A stretch of 64,000 nucleotides of DNA from contig NC_053144.1 of the NCBI RefSeq assembly GCF_016808335.1, positions 69,921,400 through 69,985,399 on the forward strand, written 5' to 3'. The translations under genes were made by a program, and so were the position numbers. The notes below the pieces were generated by a model that was not told where the DNA came from, did no database searches, and was given only the letters and a program-made list of their open reading frames with translations. This document shows positions 55,301 to 64,000 of this stretch, one piece after another. The DNA is from Panicum virgatum. Lineage: Eukaryota; Streptophyta; Magnoliopsida; Poales; Poaceae. How positions within the stretch are numbered: the stretch's first letter is position 1; every line of letters begins with the position of its first letter.

Positions 55301-58300
55301 TATACTGGTAATAAATTAAAAAAGAAATCAAATCAGCATCGAGAAACACAGAAACTAATGAGTGCCACCTTTTGTTACAAGAAGCCTACCTTTGCACCTC
55401 CATGTAATAATGCACGGCCAAAGTAGTGAGTCCTCGTTCCAAGTGAGAAAGTGAAAAATACAGAGCATAGTTGGAACTGCATTGTGATAAATTGGACAAA
55501 AGCCTGCATTCCATGCATTCAGAATAAATTCTTTATCACTCTTTGGCTAAATTTTAGAAAGTGTAATTGTGATTTGCGAATCAACAAGACAATTTGTGAA
55601 AACATTCCTTATCACTGCCTTGCTAGGAAAACTATTAATTCTGTTAGCGCGCCCCACCTAGCCAACCCGACCATAAAACCCAGGTGTTATAGTGGGAGGG
55701 GTGGGGGCTTTTATCCATAGTCCATCATTCCCCCTACGGCGTGCGAGCCCGGCGTAGCCCGCAGCAGGTTCTAGTGCCTGGCGTAGCCCGCAGCAGGTCT
55801 CAGCACACGAGAGGCGCAGGGGAAATCGCGCAGCGGAAATGCGTGGCCGGGTGGGTTCGAACCCGGGACCTCGGCTCTGGTACCATGTTAGCGCGCCCCA
55901 CCTAGCCAACCCGACCATAAAACCCAGGTGTTATAGTGGGAGGGGTGGTGGCCTTTATCCTTGGTCCAACATTCCCCCTACGGCGTGCGAGCCCGGCGTA
56001 GGGGGAATGATGGACTATGGATAAAAGCCCCCACCCCTCCCACTATAACACCTGGGTTTTATGGTCGGGTTGGCTAGGTGGGGCGCGCTAACATGGTACC
56101 AGAGCCGAGGTCCCGGGTTCGAACCCACCCGGCCACGCATTTCCGCTGCGTGATTTCCCCTGCACCTCTCGTGTGCTGAGACCTGCTGCGGGCTACGCCG
56201 GGCTCGAAGCAGGGGAGGGAGGAGAGAAGGAGGGGAGGGCGGCGCCGCCTGCAGCTAGGGGAGGGCGGCGGCGCTGCAGGGGAGGCAGAGGAGGGTGGCG
56301 GCGCTGCAGGGACGACCAGCGGCGCCTGCAGCTAGGGCAGGCGGCCGGCCATGCGCCTGCAGGAGAGGTGCGCCGCCGGGAGCAGAGGTAAACCTATAGT
56401 GGTCGGTGGGGGCTTTTATCCATAGTCCATCAAATTCATGTAGCCCGACATCATTAATGATGCCAAAAATTAGATTGGAATTCTAAGAAATATACTCCTC
56501 TGGAAACAAAAAAAAATACTTTGAATTATTATACTTATCACATTCTATATGTTACTTTGACCACTCTTTTCAGCTGGACTATATTTATAAAAAAATACTT
56601 TGAAATAAACTGTAAGATGTTTCGCTACATCTACTAGTTATGCAAGTGTGTTTTTAAGGCTAATCTATTTACATGGTGTTATGCTTTAAAAGTAAATATT
56701 CTGTAAGTTATTGGTGGTCGCATACTCAAAATTTCAGAAGTTTGGCTGGATAAAGCTAAAAATCAAGTATTTGTAACCAAAGGGCACACCAGAAACAAAA
56801 GTAACCAACCATAATTCACAGGCTAATCCAGAAGCCTGCAGGGAAAAGGGTATACCGTTAAGACACCTGATTCAAGGATAAAACCAAGAATCATGGGAAC
56901 TGCAGTAAACACACCAATTTGGAAAAGAAATTGAGTGTTCAGAGCAGCGTTCAAAGCTGTGTTCTGCAATATATCAGCTCTGTTTTGAATCGATTCTCCA
57001 ACACCAGATAAAGCCTAATCAAACAAACAGTAAACAGAATATGTCAAAATCACAATGGAGGAAGCATGAAAATATGCAGAAAAAAAACTGTCAGAAACCA
57101 AGGCCAAGAAATCAAAAGAAATGGAGTAGAGATCTATAGGTGCAAAGTATATAACTCACAGATACAAGAAACTTATGAGCCACCATAGCATTTGACTACA
57201 GAAGCTTTTCATGCTAGATTTAAAATGAATGAAATGTCTGAGAGTTGAGGAAGTCCTCAATACCAGCACGGATATGCTAATTATTAAGTTGCATGCACCA
57301 ACACATTCAACCCAAAAGCTTAAGCTGATAGGAAGAGATGGGCGATTCACTTATTCTTCAACACTCCCCCTCACGTGCAGGCTCCGTTAGGCCTCAAACG
57401 TGGAAATAGGAGTCGGCTGCAATTATTTTATTTAATCGCACCCGCCAGGATTCGAACTCGAGATCTCTGGCCCTGATACCATATTAAGTTGCATGCACCA
57501 ACCAATTCAACCCAAAAGCTTAAGATGATAGGAAGAGGTGGGCGATTCACTTATACTTCAACACTAATTCATGTACAAAACACAGTATGGCAACAATACA
57601 TGAACCAATGATGCAGTGCATATGCTGGGAAAGCTGTCAATATATTTAAAAGAAAATACTATTAATGTTCTTTTGGCGATCATGTAATACATCAAGTTAT
57701 AAATGTGTACATTTGCGTTGAACATTTGGCTTTATGTTATAATAATGATAACATTATCTTCAGGCCAGAAACAGACACCAGTGATGAATGTCAATGCTTA
57801 AATCCTCAGTTCCAGCAATTAGTCCATAATATTCCAATTTTAGTTTTCAACAAATTTATTTGGAATTTTCTACGATTTTTAACGTGTATCTGGCCAAGTA
57901 CATATCAAATCATGCAACAATTGAAGGTAGAAAAATACATGGGTGCATGGCTCATTATTTGCACTACAGTACAGGAGCAGGTGGAAACTTCCATGAACGA
58001 AATATGCATGCAAAAATAAGCGAATGTCTGACTCAAATGGAGATCCTACAGTAAAAAAATTTAGAAAAAATGAGTAGACACTGTGCAATTATTCCATCTT
58101 ACCAGATATGTTTTCCCATAGAGAAATATGTACACAGTCAGCACCGTAAGCTGCAAAAGAACAGCCGATTTAAGATCAGAAGCATTGAGGATGGAAGCAA
58201 CAAACATAATAGAACGAGCTTCAGCATATTTTGTTTTAACCATGTGCCTTCAACAACAACAATAATAATAGCAATAATAATAATAACCATTAATGAGCTA

Positions 58301-61300
58301 TGACAAGAAAAGATCATACAGAAGAGATCAGCAAAGATTGCTGTAATCTGATGATGTCATACTGGTGATTCAGAAACGTCAACAGCAAACATAAAATGCT
58401 GTTTTATGAATTTATCATCCTTGATGCAGAGATAAGATGTAACCAGTGCATTCCACAACAGTAGCAGAAGATTGACAGAAAGAAAACAATTTGACTGTGT
58501 TGGAGTATAATGAGCCCATGTATAGAGGCCCATCTAGAGGCTCATGTATAGGAACTATATAACCCACCCTTCTAGGGTTTGGAGGAATACAAGTGACTAT
58601 TCTCTCCTTAACATGGTATCAGCCACCCCTCTTCTCTCCATGGCCGCCGCCGCCTAGACCCTGTGCTGCCGCCGCCGCCCCATGGCTGGCCGGCCGCCGG
58701 CGCCGGCGGCCCTCTCCTCCTTTCCTTCCCTCTCCTCCTTCCCTCCTCCCCCCTGCTTCTGGCCTTGCTGCGGCCGCTGCCCTGCCCGCCGGTCCCTGGC
58801 GCGCCCCGGCCCCCGCCCTGGCGCCCCTGCAGCCGGTCGCGGGCGCCGCCGCCGGGCTCGCGGGTCCCCTGCAGAGCGTTGCCGCCGCCCCTCCCGCTGC
58901 TCCCCTGCTCGCGGTTGCCGCCGCGGGCGCAGCCGGGGCCGTGGGCGCCGCCGGATTTGCTCCGGCCGCCGGCCCCTGGTGTGCCCCGCCCGCCGCCGAC
59001 CCCTGGCGCGCCCTGGAGTCCGCGCCGGACGCAAGGGTCGCGAATGCCGCCGCCGCGGGCGCCACCGGGGCCGCCGGCCCCTGGCGCGCCCCGACCGTCG
59101 CCCCGCCTGCCGCCGGCCCTTGGCGCCCCTGGCGCGCCCTGGAGCCCGCGCTGGACGCCGGGGCCGCGAGCGCTGCCCCCGCGCCCTTCCCCTGCGCGCG
59201 CGAGCCCTGCTGGTGCGGCCTGTGCTGGCCAGGCGGCCCCTGCTGCAGCTGGCTGCAGCTGCTCTTGCTGCCGCTGGCCCTGCCACATCCATGGCCGCGA
59301 GCGCGGCCCCTGCTGTAGCCTCCTCTGCACGCACGTGGTCCCAGGGCGCCGCCGTCGCCGCCGAGCCCTTGGCCACCGCTCCTGCCTCCTCCGCGGGCGC
59401 CGCCTCCTCTACGCGCGCGTGGGCCTCCGGTGCCGCCGCAGCTGCCGCGGGCGCCGCCCCTGCTGCTGCCGCTGCAGCCCTTACTGCTGTCGGCACCAGG
59501 GCCCTTCCCGTGGGCGCGTGGGCCTCTGGCGCGGGCACCCCTCCTCTGCTCCAGGGCGCGGGCCGCACCGCCGAAGCTGCCGCCTCCCTCGCCGCCGCGC
59601 AGGCTCAGGCCGTCGCGCCCGCAGACCTGGCTACCGCCGCCGCCTTTGTAGCCGCCGTCGCGACCGCCGCGCGGGCCGCCGCCTCCCTCGCCGCCGCACG
59701 GGCCGCCGCGCCCAGGTACCCCGCGCGGGCCACTGCCTCCCTCAACGCTGCGCAAGCTGTCGCGCCCGCCGCGCATGCCGCGCAGGCCCAGGCCGTTGCG
59801 CCCGCCGCGGCCATGCTCGCCGCTGCTGCTCCCCTGTTCGCGCCGTTCTGGACCCCGCCCGCTCCACCCAGCCAGCAGCCGCACTGGCCTGGGGGGTGGG
59901 ACCAGGCCGCACTGGCGCAGTCCTTCAGCGCCATGGGGCGGACGCCGCCGGTTAGCACCGAGTGGATCGCCGACTCGGGTGCCTCCTTCCACACCACCCC
60001 ACATACCGGTATCCTCTCTTCTGTCCGACCCCCACACCCCTCTTGTCCTTCTTCCATCATGGTTGGTGACGGGTCTTGCCTTCCTGTCACTGTCGTGGGT
60101 TCTGCTCCTGGCTCCTTTCGTCTTCCCAATGTCCTTGTTGCTCCTCAGATGGTTCATAACCTTCTTTACATTCGTCAGTTTACAGCTAACAATTCTTGTT
60201 CCATCGAGTTTGATTCTTCTGGCCTCATTGTAAAGGATTCGGCCTCCCGGCGTCCGCTCCTCCGGTGTGACAGCACGGGGCCCCTTTACACCCTTCGCCT
60301 TCCTCCTTCCGCTGCACCTCTCACCTTCTTCGACCTGGCCGTCTTGGTCTGCCGCTTTTGCCGCGACACCGTCTTCTACCACCTGTCACCGCCGTCTTGG
60401 TCACCCTGGCAGCGACGTTCTGGCTCAGCTCAGTCGTAGTACTGATGTTCCTGGTACTAGGGCTCCTGCTGAGCCCCTCTGCCATGCGTGACAGCTCGGT
60501 CGTCATGTTCGGCTCCCTTTTTCTTCTTCTCCTTCGCATGCGACGCATGCATTTGACCTTGTTCACTGTGACCTGTGGACCTCCTGTACTTAGCCTTTCT
60601 GGTTATAAGTACTATCGGGTGGTGGTCGACGACTTCTCGCACTACTCTTCGCACTACTCTTGGACGTTTCCTTTGCGCGCCAATTCTGAGACCTTCCCCA
60701 CCCTCCTCCACTTCTTTGCCTGGGTGTCCACTCAGTACGGCCTCACCGTTAAGGCCGTCCAGTGTGACAACGGGCGGGAGTTCGACAACTCCACCTCCCG
60801 TTCTTTCTTCCTCTCTCGGGGTGTTCAGCTGCGTATGTCTCGTCCGTATACCTCTCCTCAGAACGGCAAGGCTGAGCGGATGATTCGCACGACGAACGAC
60901 GTCGTGCGCACCCTTCTTATCCAGGCTTCTCTGCCCCCGCGCTTCTGGGCTTAGAGCCTCCACACCGCCACCTACTTGTTCAACTGTCTTCTGTCCACTG
61001 CTTCTCCTGCTCCCACTCCACACCACGCTCTCTTCGGTACCCCTCGCCGCTACAACCACCTTCGGGTCTTCGGGTGTGCGTGTTACCCTAACACCTCCGC
61101 CACTGCTCCTCACAAGCTGGAGGCCCGCTCGGCTCGTTGTGTGTTCCTCGGGTATTTCCCTGACCACAAGGGGTACCGATGCTTTGATCTCACCTCTCGC
61201 CGCGTCCTGATCTCCCGACACGTCGTCTTTGACGAGTCGGTTTTCCCCTACTCCACCTCCTCCACACCTCCTGACCCCGAGCTGGAGTATCTGTTTCCGA

Positions 61301-63912
61301 CTGACCCGGTGGTTCAGCCACTTTTTCCTGTCTGTCCTTTCCCTGCAGGTTTTCCCGGTACACCAGCACCGTTCCCGGTGATCCCTGCTGCGCCGAGCGC
61401 GGCCCCGGTGCCCGCGGTCGCGCCTCCCGCGGCCCCCGGACCTCCGGTCGTGCCGCGCGCGGATCCGGTGTCTACCACTGCGCCACGCGTGGCCCAGATG
61501 CCTCCCCCTGCACCTGCGCGGTACGCTCAGCCGGTGCAGGTGTACCGGCGTCGGTCCACGCCGACCCCGGTGCCGCAGCGGTACGCTGAGCCGGTGCAGG
61601 TGTACCGGCGTCGACACTGGCGCCGCCTCCTGCTCCGGAGTCCCCTGCGACGCCAACGCCGGAGCCGGAGCCGCCGCCGCCTCCTCCGTCTCCCTCTCGA
61701 GCCGAGCCGGAGGTGTACCACCCGCCAGTCATCCATCGGGATCCTCGGCATATCCATCCCGCCGGCTCCTCCGTCTCCCTCTCGAGCCGAGCCGGAGGTG
61801 TACCACCCGCCAGTCATCCATCGGGATCCTCGGCATATCCATCCCATGGTGACTCGGCGGATGGCTTCTCAGGCCGCGACTCTCTCGCCACCGAGGGAGA
61901 GCCGCGGGTCTCTCCGATACCCTCCTCTGTCCGCGACGCCTTGGCGGATCCTCACTGGCGTCGCGCGATGGAAGAGGAGTACGCGGCTCTCCTTGCCAAC
62001 CAGACGTGGGACCTCGTGCCGCGTCCGTCTGGTTGCAATGTGGTCACCGGCAAGTGGATCTGGACGCATAAGCGTCGGGCTGATGGCACACTGGAGCGTT
62101 ACAAGGCTCGCTGGGTTCTCCGGGGATTCACCCAGCGGCCTGGGGTGGACTACGATGAGACCTTCAGCCCAGAGGTGAAGCCTGCTACTGTGCGCACGGT
62201 CCTCTCACTCGCGCTCTCTCGCTCCTGGCCTGTGCACCAGCTGGATGTGAAGAATGCGTTTCTTCACGACACTCTGTCAGAAACAGTGTACTGCTCCCAG
62301 CCGGCGGGATTTGTGGACTCGAGTCGTCCGGATATGGTCTGCCGGCTCAACAAGTCCCTCTATGGTCTGAAGCAGGCTCCTCGGGCTACTCTCGGTTCGC
62401 CACGTTCTTGCTGACTTTGGGATTCACCGAGGCCAAGGCTGACACTTCTCTCTTCGTCTACCGCCGTGGGGATGAGACTGCCTACCTGCTGCTCTATGTT
62501 GATGACATTGTGCTCACCGCCTCCAGTCAGCAGTTGCTTGAGCGCGTCATCTCCTTCCTGCAGCAGGAGTTTGCTATGTAGGATCTTGGTCAGCTCCACC
62601 ATTTCTTGGGCGTTACTGTTGAGACTCGCCCGTCTGGCCTGTTCCTTCACCAGCGGCAGTATGCACTCGACATTCTGGAGGATGACTGATTGCAAGCCAT
62701 GCTCCACTCCTGTCGATACTCAGGCGAAGCTGTCTGATGATCTGGGTGATCCGGTGGCTGATCCTGCTGCCTACCGGAGTCTGGCGAGCGCTTTGCAGTA
62801 CCTGACCTTCACCCGGCCGGATCTCACCTATGCCGTTCAGCAGGTCTGTCTTCACATACATGATCCCAGCGAGTCTCACCTTGTTGCGCTGAAGCGCCTC
62901 CTCCGGTACGTCCGTGGCACTGTTGGCTTCGGCTTGATTCTTCACCGCTCTCCTACCCCTGAGTTGGTGGTCTACACCGACGCTGACTGGGCTGGCTGCC
63001 CGGACACTCGCTGCTCCACTTCCGGCTACGCCGTCTTCCTGGGCGGCAATCTGGTCTCATGGTCGTCCAATCGGCAACCGGTTGTCTCACGCTCCAGTGC
63101 TGAGGCGGAGTACCGGGCTGTCGCTAACGGCGTGGCGGAGGCGTCCTGGCTTCGACAGCTCTTGGCGGAGCTCCACAGCCCGCTCGCCAAGAGCACACTC
63201 GTCTACTGTGACAACGTCAGCGCCGTGTATCTCTCCACCAACCCCGTCCAGCACCAGCGGACGAAGCATGTGGAGATCGACCTACATTCGTGCGCGACAG
63301 AGTCGCCGTCGGCGATGTTCGGGTTCTCCATGTCACGACCACCTCCCAATTTGCTGACATCTTCACCAAGGGACTGCCCTCCTCGACCTTCTCGGAGTTT
63401 CGCTCCAGCCTCAACGTAGCAGGTGGCTAGTTCTGGCTGCGGGGGGTCTTTGCCCTTTGTACTTTCTTCTTGTCCAGTCTTGAACACCGCTGCGTCGGTA
63501 GTTCAGACTGCGGGGGGTGTTAGCTTTCTTGTTGTCTAGTCTTGAACACCGCTGCGCCGGTAGTTCAGACTGCGGGGGGGTGTTGGAGTATATTGAGCCC
63601 ATGTATAGAGGCTCATCTAGAGGCCCATGTATAGGAACTATATAACCCACCCTTCTAGGGTTTGGAGGAATACAAGTGACTATTCTCTCCTTAACAGACT
63701 GGACAAATCTTAACATGCAAGGAAAATCGAATTACCATAGTACAGAAGTAGAATCCAACAGTTGTCACATAGAAGGATAACATCCTGAAGAAGTCAAAAA
63801 GCTGTCCAAGTCTATATATGTCTCGGCTAAGAACTTGTTCGCCGTTTCCTCCAGCAACTTTTCCTTCAAATAGTGCAATCTGATTAAGTCCAACATCCCT
63901 ACCTTTGCCCAC
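52378..63912 (-). CDS. GSL: Callose synthase (glucan synthase-like, CALS9/CALS10 type), 3' half
   Basis: Minus strand, 11 exons in phase: 63912-63736, 58150-58103, 57014-56856, 55503-55390, 55304-55216, 55124-54966, 54873-54771, 54398-54279, 53399-53349, 53250-53068, 52614-52378; 479 residues and TGA. The gene continues beyond the right edge. Landmarks: [149 protein letters not shown] and LEISLILAG. This covers the end of the catalytic loop and the C-terminal bundle of membrane spans of plasma-membrane 1,3-beta-glucan synthase. The ending [10 protein letters not shown] resembles GSL8/GSL10 (cell-plate and pollen roles). The coding exons look intact despite several intronic insertions. Confidence 0.95.
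52656..52801. mobile_element. Stowaway MITE in the last intron of the callose synthase gene
   Basis: Starts TACTCCATCGCAAATTATTAG and ends AATAATTGGGACGGAGGGAGTA, TA at both ends; interior CATAGGCTTTTCTATGC / GCATAGCAAAGCCTATG is self-complementary. Related to the element at 39960. Confidence 0.9.
53400..54278. other. Callose synthase intron without inserted elements seen
   Basis: AT-rich intron of 879 bp between the exons at 54279-54398 and 53349-53399. No other feature recognised. Confidence 0.6.
55642..55971 (-). mobile_element. TRIM (miniature LTR retrotransposon), family A
   Basis: Two 86-bp direct repeats, 55642-55727 and 55886-55971, enclose 158 bp. On the minus strand the LTR starts TG, ends GCGCGCTAACA and is followed by TGGTACCAGAGCCGAGG, a primer-binding site like the 3' end of initiator tRNA-Met; a G-rich PPT (TAGGGGGA) precedes the other LTR. 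No coding capacity, so a TRIM. No matching target duplication: the right flank (TTCCCCCTACGGCGTGCG) is again internal TRIM sequence, so a recombined partial unit follows. It lies in a callose synthase intron. Confidence 0.85.
55972..56431 (+). mobile_element. Inverted partial TRIM copies with GC-rich filler
   Basis: Bases 55972-55999 repeat TRIM internal sequence in the minus sense. At about 56000 the orientation flips: an 86-bp plus-sense LTR (56008-56093) is followed by TGGTACCAGAGCCGAGG and the internal part to about 56206. Then come about 190 bp of purine/GC-rich, GGCGGC-type sequence unlike the other copy, ending at 56403-56431 in the reversed start of the LTR (GGGGGCTTTTATCCATAGTC). So 55642-55740 and 55996-56093 form an inverted repeat of about 95 bp. 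The filler may be captured host DNA; I cannot identify its source. Confidence 0.75.
57282..57563 (-). mobile_element. TRIM (SMART-like), family B, complete
   Basis: 282 bp in total: 82-bp direct repeats at 57282-57363 and 57482-57563 around a 118-bp centre, flanked by an exact 5-bp duplication CTAAT (57277-57281, 57564-57568). On the minus strand the LTR starts TGTTGAAG; the PBS TGGTATCAGGGCC follows directly, and a PPT GAGGGGGAG precedes the second LTR. The size and layout resemble the very small SMART elements of grasses. It sits in a callose synthase intron in the sense orientation. Confidence 0.92.
58498..58613 (+). repeat. 5' LTR of the Copia element
   Basis: 116 bp, TGTTGGAGTATAATGAGCCC to CTCTCCTTAACA. 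Differs from the 3' LTR at three positions that I can see, all within the first 50 bases. Confidence 0.95.
58614..59940 (+). other. GC-rich, Ala/Pro-rich region in the place of Copia gag
   Basis: The region between PBS and protease is extremely G/C-rich, with many GCC, GCG and CCG triplets, and is open in several frames on both strands. In the frame continuous with protease (ATG at 58682) the translation is Arg-rich, then a monotonous Ala-rich run. I see neither a CX2CX4HX4C zinc knuckle nor a recognisable gag domain. Towards 59840-59950 it resumes normal pre-protease sequence ([20 protein letters not shown]). It may be a degenerate gag or a replacement by captured or expanded low-complexity DNA. 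Confidence 0.6.
61518..61617 (+). repeat. 60-bp tandem repeat in the integrase-RT linker
   Basis: CGGTACGCTCAGCCGGTGCA recurs 60 bp later as CGGTACGCTGAGCCGGTGCA, so the unit is in frame (20 residues, [13 protein letters not shown]). Confidence 0.85.
61681..61850 (+). repeat. 85-bp tandem duplication in the integrase-RT linker
   Basis: CTCCTCCGTCTCCCTCTCGA starts at 61681 and 61766. The period, 85 bp, is not a multiple of three and so shifts the pol frame. Both units include CATCCATCGGGATCCTCGGC unchanged. Confidence 0.9.
63581..63696 (+). repeat. 3' LTR of the Copia element
   Basis: 116 bp, TGTTGGAGTATATTGAGCCC to CTCTCCTTAACA, preceded by a run of seven G and followed by the target duplication GACTG. 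The segment just upstream (63476-63580) contains two near copies of CTTGAACACCGCTGCG...GGTAGTTCAGACTGCGGGGG. Confidence 0.95.
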
Positions 63913-64000
63913 CTACAGGAATAATTTTAATGTCACCAGAGTGTTTGCAGGACAGCAATGTTGCTCCCTTTTAATTAATACAGTGGAAAGCAATGGAGGT

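Larger units (their letters stand above)
59941..63419 (+). pseudogene. Broken Copia pol (protease, integrase, reverse transcriptase, RNase H)
   Basis: Protease with [12 protein letters not shown] (about 59962-59997). Integrase: VVVDDFSHY (60620s), [11 protein letters not shown] (60760s) and [15 protein letters not shown] (60850s), then VFGCACYPN and [81 protein letters not shown] and the catalytic YVDDI near 62494. RNase [35 protein letters not shown] and TKHVEIDLH. Breaks: frame loss after protease near 60320-60430, TAG in frame at 60952-60954, an 85-bp duplication at 61681, frameshifts near 62395 and 62690, TAG at 62579-62581 and a shift near 63290. Non-functional. Confidence 0.92.
58498..63696 (+). 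mobile_element. Copia-type LTR retrotransposon with 116-bp LTRs
   Basis: 5.2-kb element flanked by an exact 5-bp duplication GACTG (58493-58497, 63697-63701). LTRs 58498-58613 and 63581-63696 start TGTTGG and end TTAACA. After the 5' LTR comes TGGTATCAG, the initiator tRNA-Met PBS; a G-tract (63574-63580) is the PPT. Protease, integrase, RT and RNase H follow in this order, which is Copia. The pol frame is broken, so the copy cannot move by itself. It is antisense within the callose synthase intron between the exons at 58103-58150 and 63736-63912. Confidence 0.96.

Noticed and set aside
55855..55870. tRNA gene or SINE suggested by GGGTTCGAACCC in the TRIM
   Set aside because: It lies right after the LTR next to TGGTACCAGAGC and is part of the primer-binding region; no full tRNA fold is present.
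58663..59955. Several long overlapping Pro/Ala/Arg-rich frames on the plus strand
   Set aside because: Stop codons are rare in this GC block in every frame; only the frame that continues into protease has a reason to be considered.
58619..60382. 587-codon open frame on the minus strand, rich in Gly and Arg
   Set aside because: It is antisense to the GC-rich Copia region and has only low-complexity sequence; such frames stay open by composition alone.

Overview
This is a plant nuclear window. The split genes with GT-AG introns, the grass-type transposons (Stowaway and Tourist MITEs, short-LTR retrotransposons, LINEs with WLRDGDRN and FVPGRLI motifs) and the very GC-rich 5' exons point to a grass (Poaceae), probably panicoid; I cannot name the species. 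No bacterial-type operon, CRISPR array or phage feature is present. Exon models below were built by hand from splice signals, reading phase and family knowledge.

Layout. 1-164: last exon of a heavy-metal-associated isoprenylated protein (CSVM tail). About 1.1-6.0 kb: dead 5'-truncated LINE, split by a 1526-bp solo LTR with a perfect 5-bp target duplication (CCGGG). 6.36-9.59 kb: TOM1/TOM3-like seven-membrane-span gene (+) that looks broken, with one base short in exon 1 and one conserved exon absent; its introns hold a hAT-type MITE and a SINE. 11.9-13.6 kb: cluster of MITEs. 14.37-17.85 kb: remorin (+, 420 aa). 18.75-19.02 kb: small SURP-like protein (+). 20.41-20.77 kb: two 3'-terminal exons of an unknown gene (-), cut off at the 5' side. 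21.08-23.58 kb: ALIS/CDC50 flippase subunit (+, 345 aa). 24.42-27.39 kb: secreted plant protein of unknown function (-, 421 aa, 11 exons, one of 14 nt). 29.81-30.96 kb: THO complex subunit 7 (+, 240 aa). 31.79-35.68 kb: long NAC transcription factor (-, 665 aa). 36-44 kb: mostly gene-poor, with a Stowaway MITE and an RTE-type LINE tail. 44.20-44.51 kb: histone H4 (-) with a textbook histone promoter. 45.28-50.08 kb: nearly perfect tandem duplication carrying two copies of a P-class PPR gene (-). 52.38-63.91 kb: 3' half of a callose synthase of the CALS9/10 type (-), continuing past the window end. Its introns carry a Stowaway MITE, two families of miniature LTR elements (TRIMs) and a 5.2-kb Copia element.

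The genes are independent housekeeping, membrane or regulatory genes; nothing suggests a cluster with one joint function. I did not find an undescribed biological system. The most interesting points are the decaying TOM1-like gene, the very recent PPR tandem duplication with its internal deletion, the inverted TRIM complex, the Copia element with no recognisable gag, and several transposon insertions with exact target-site duplications.
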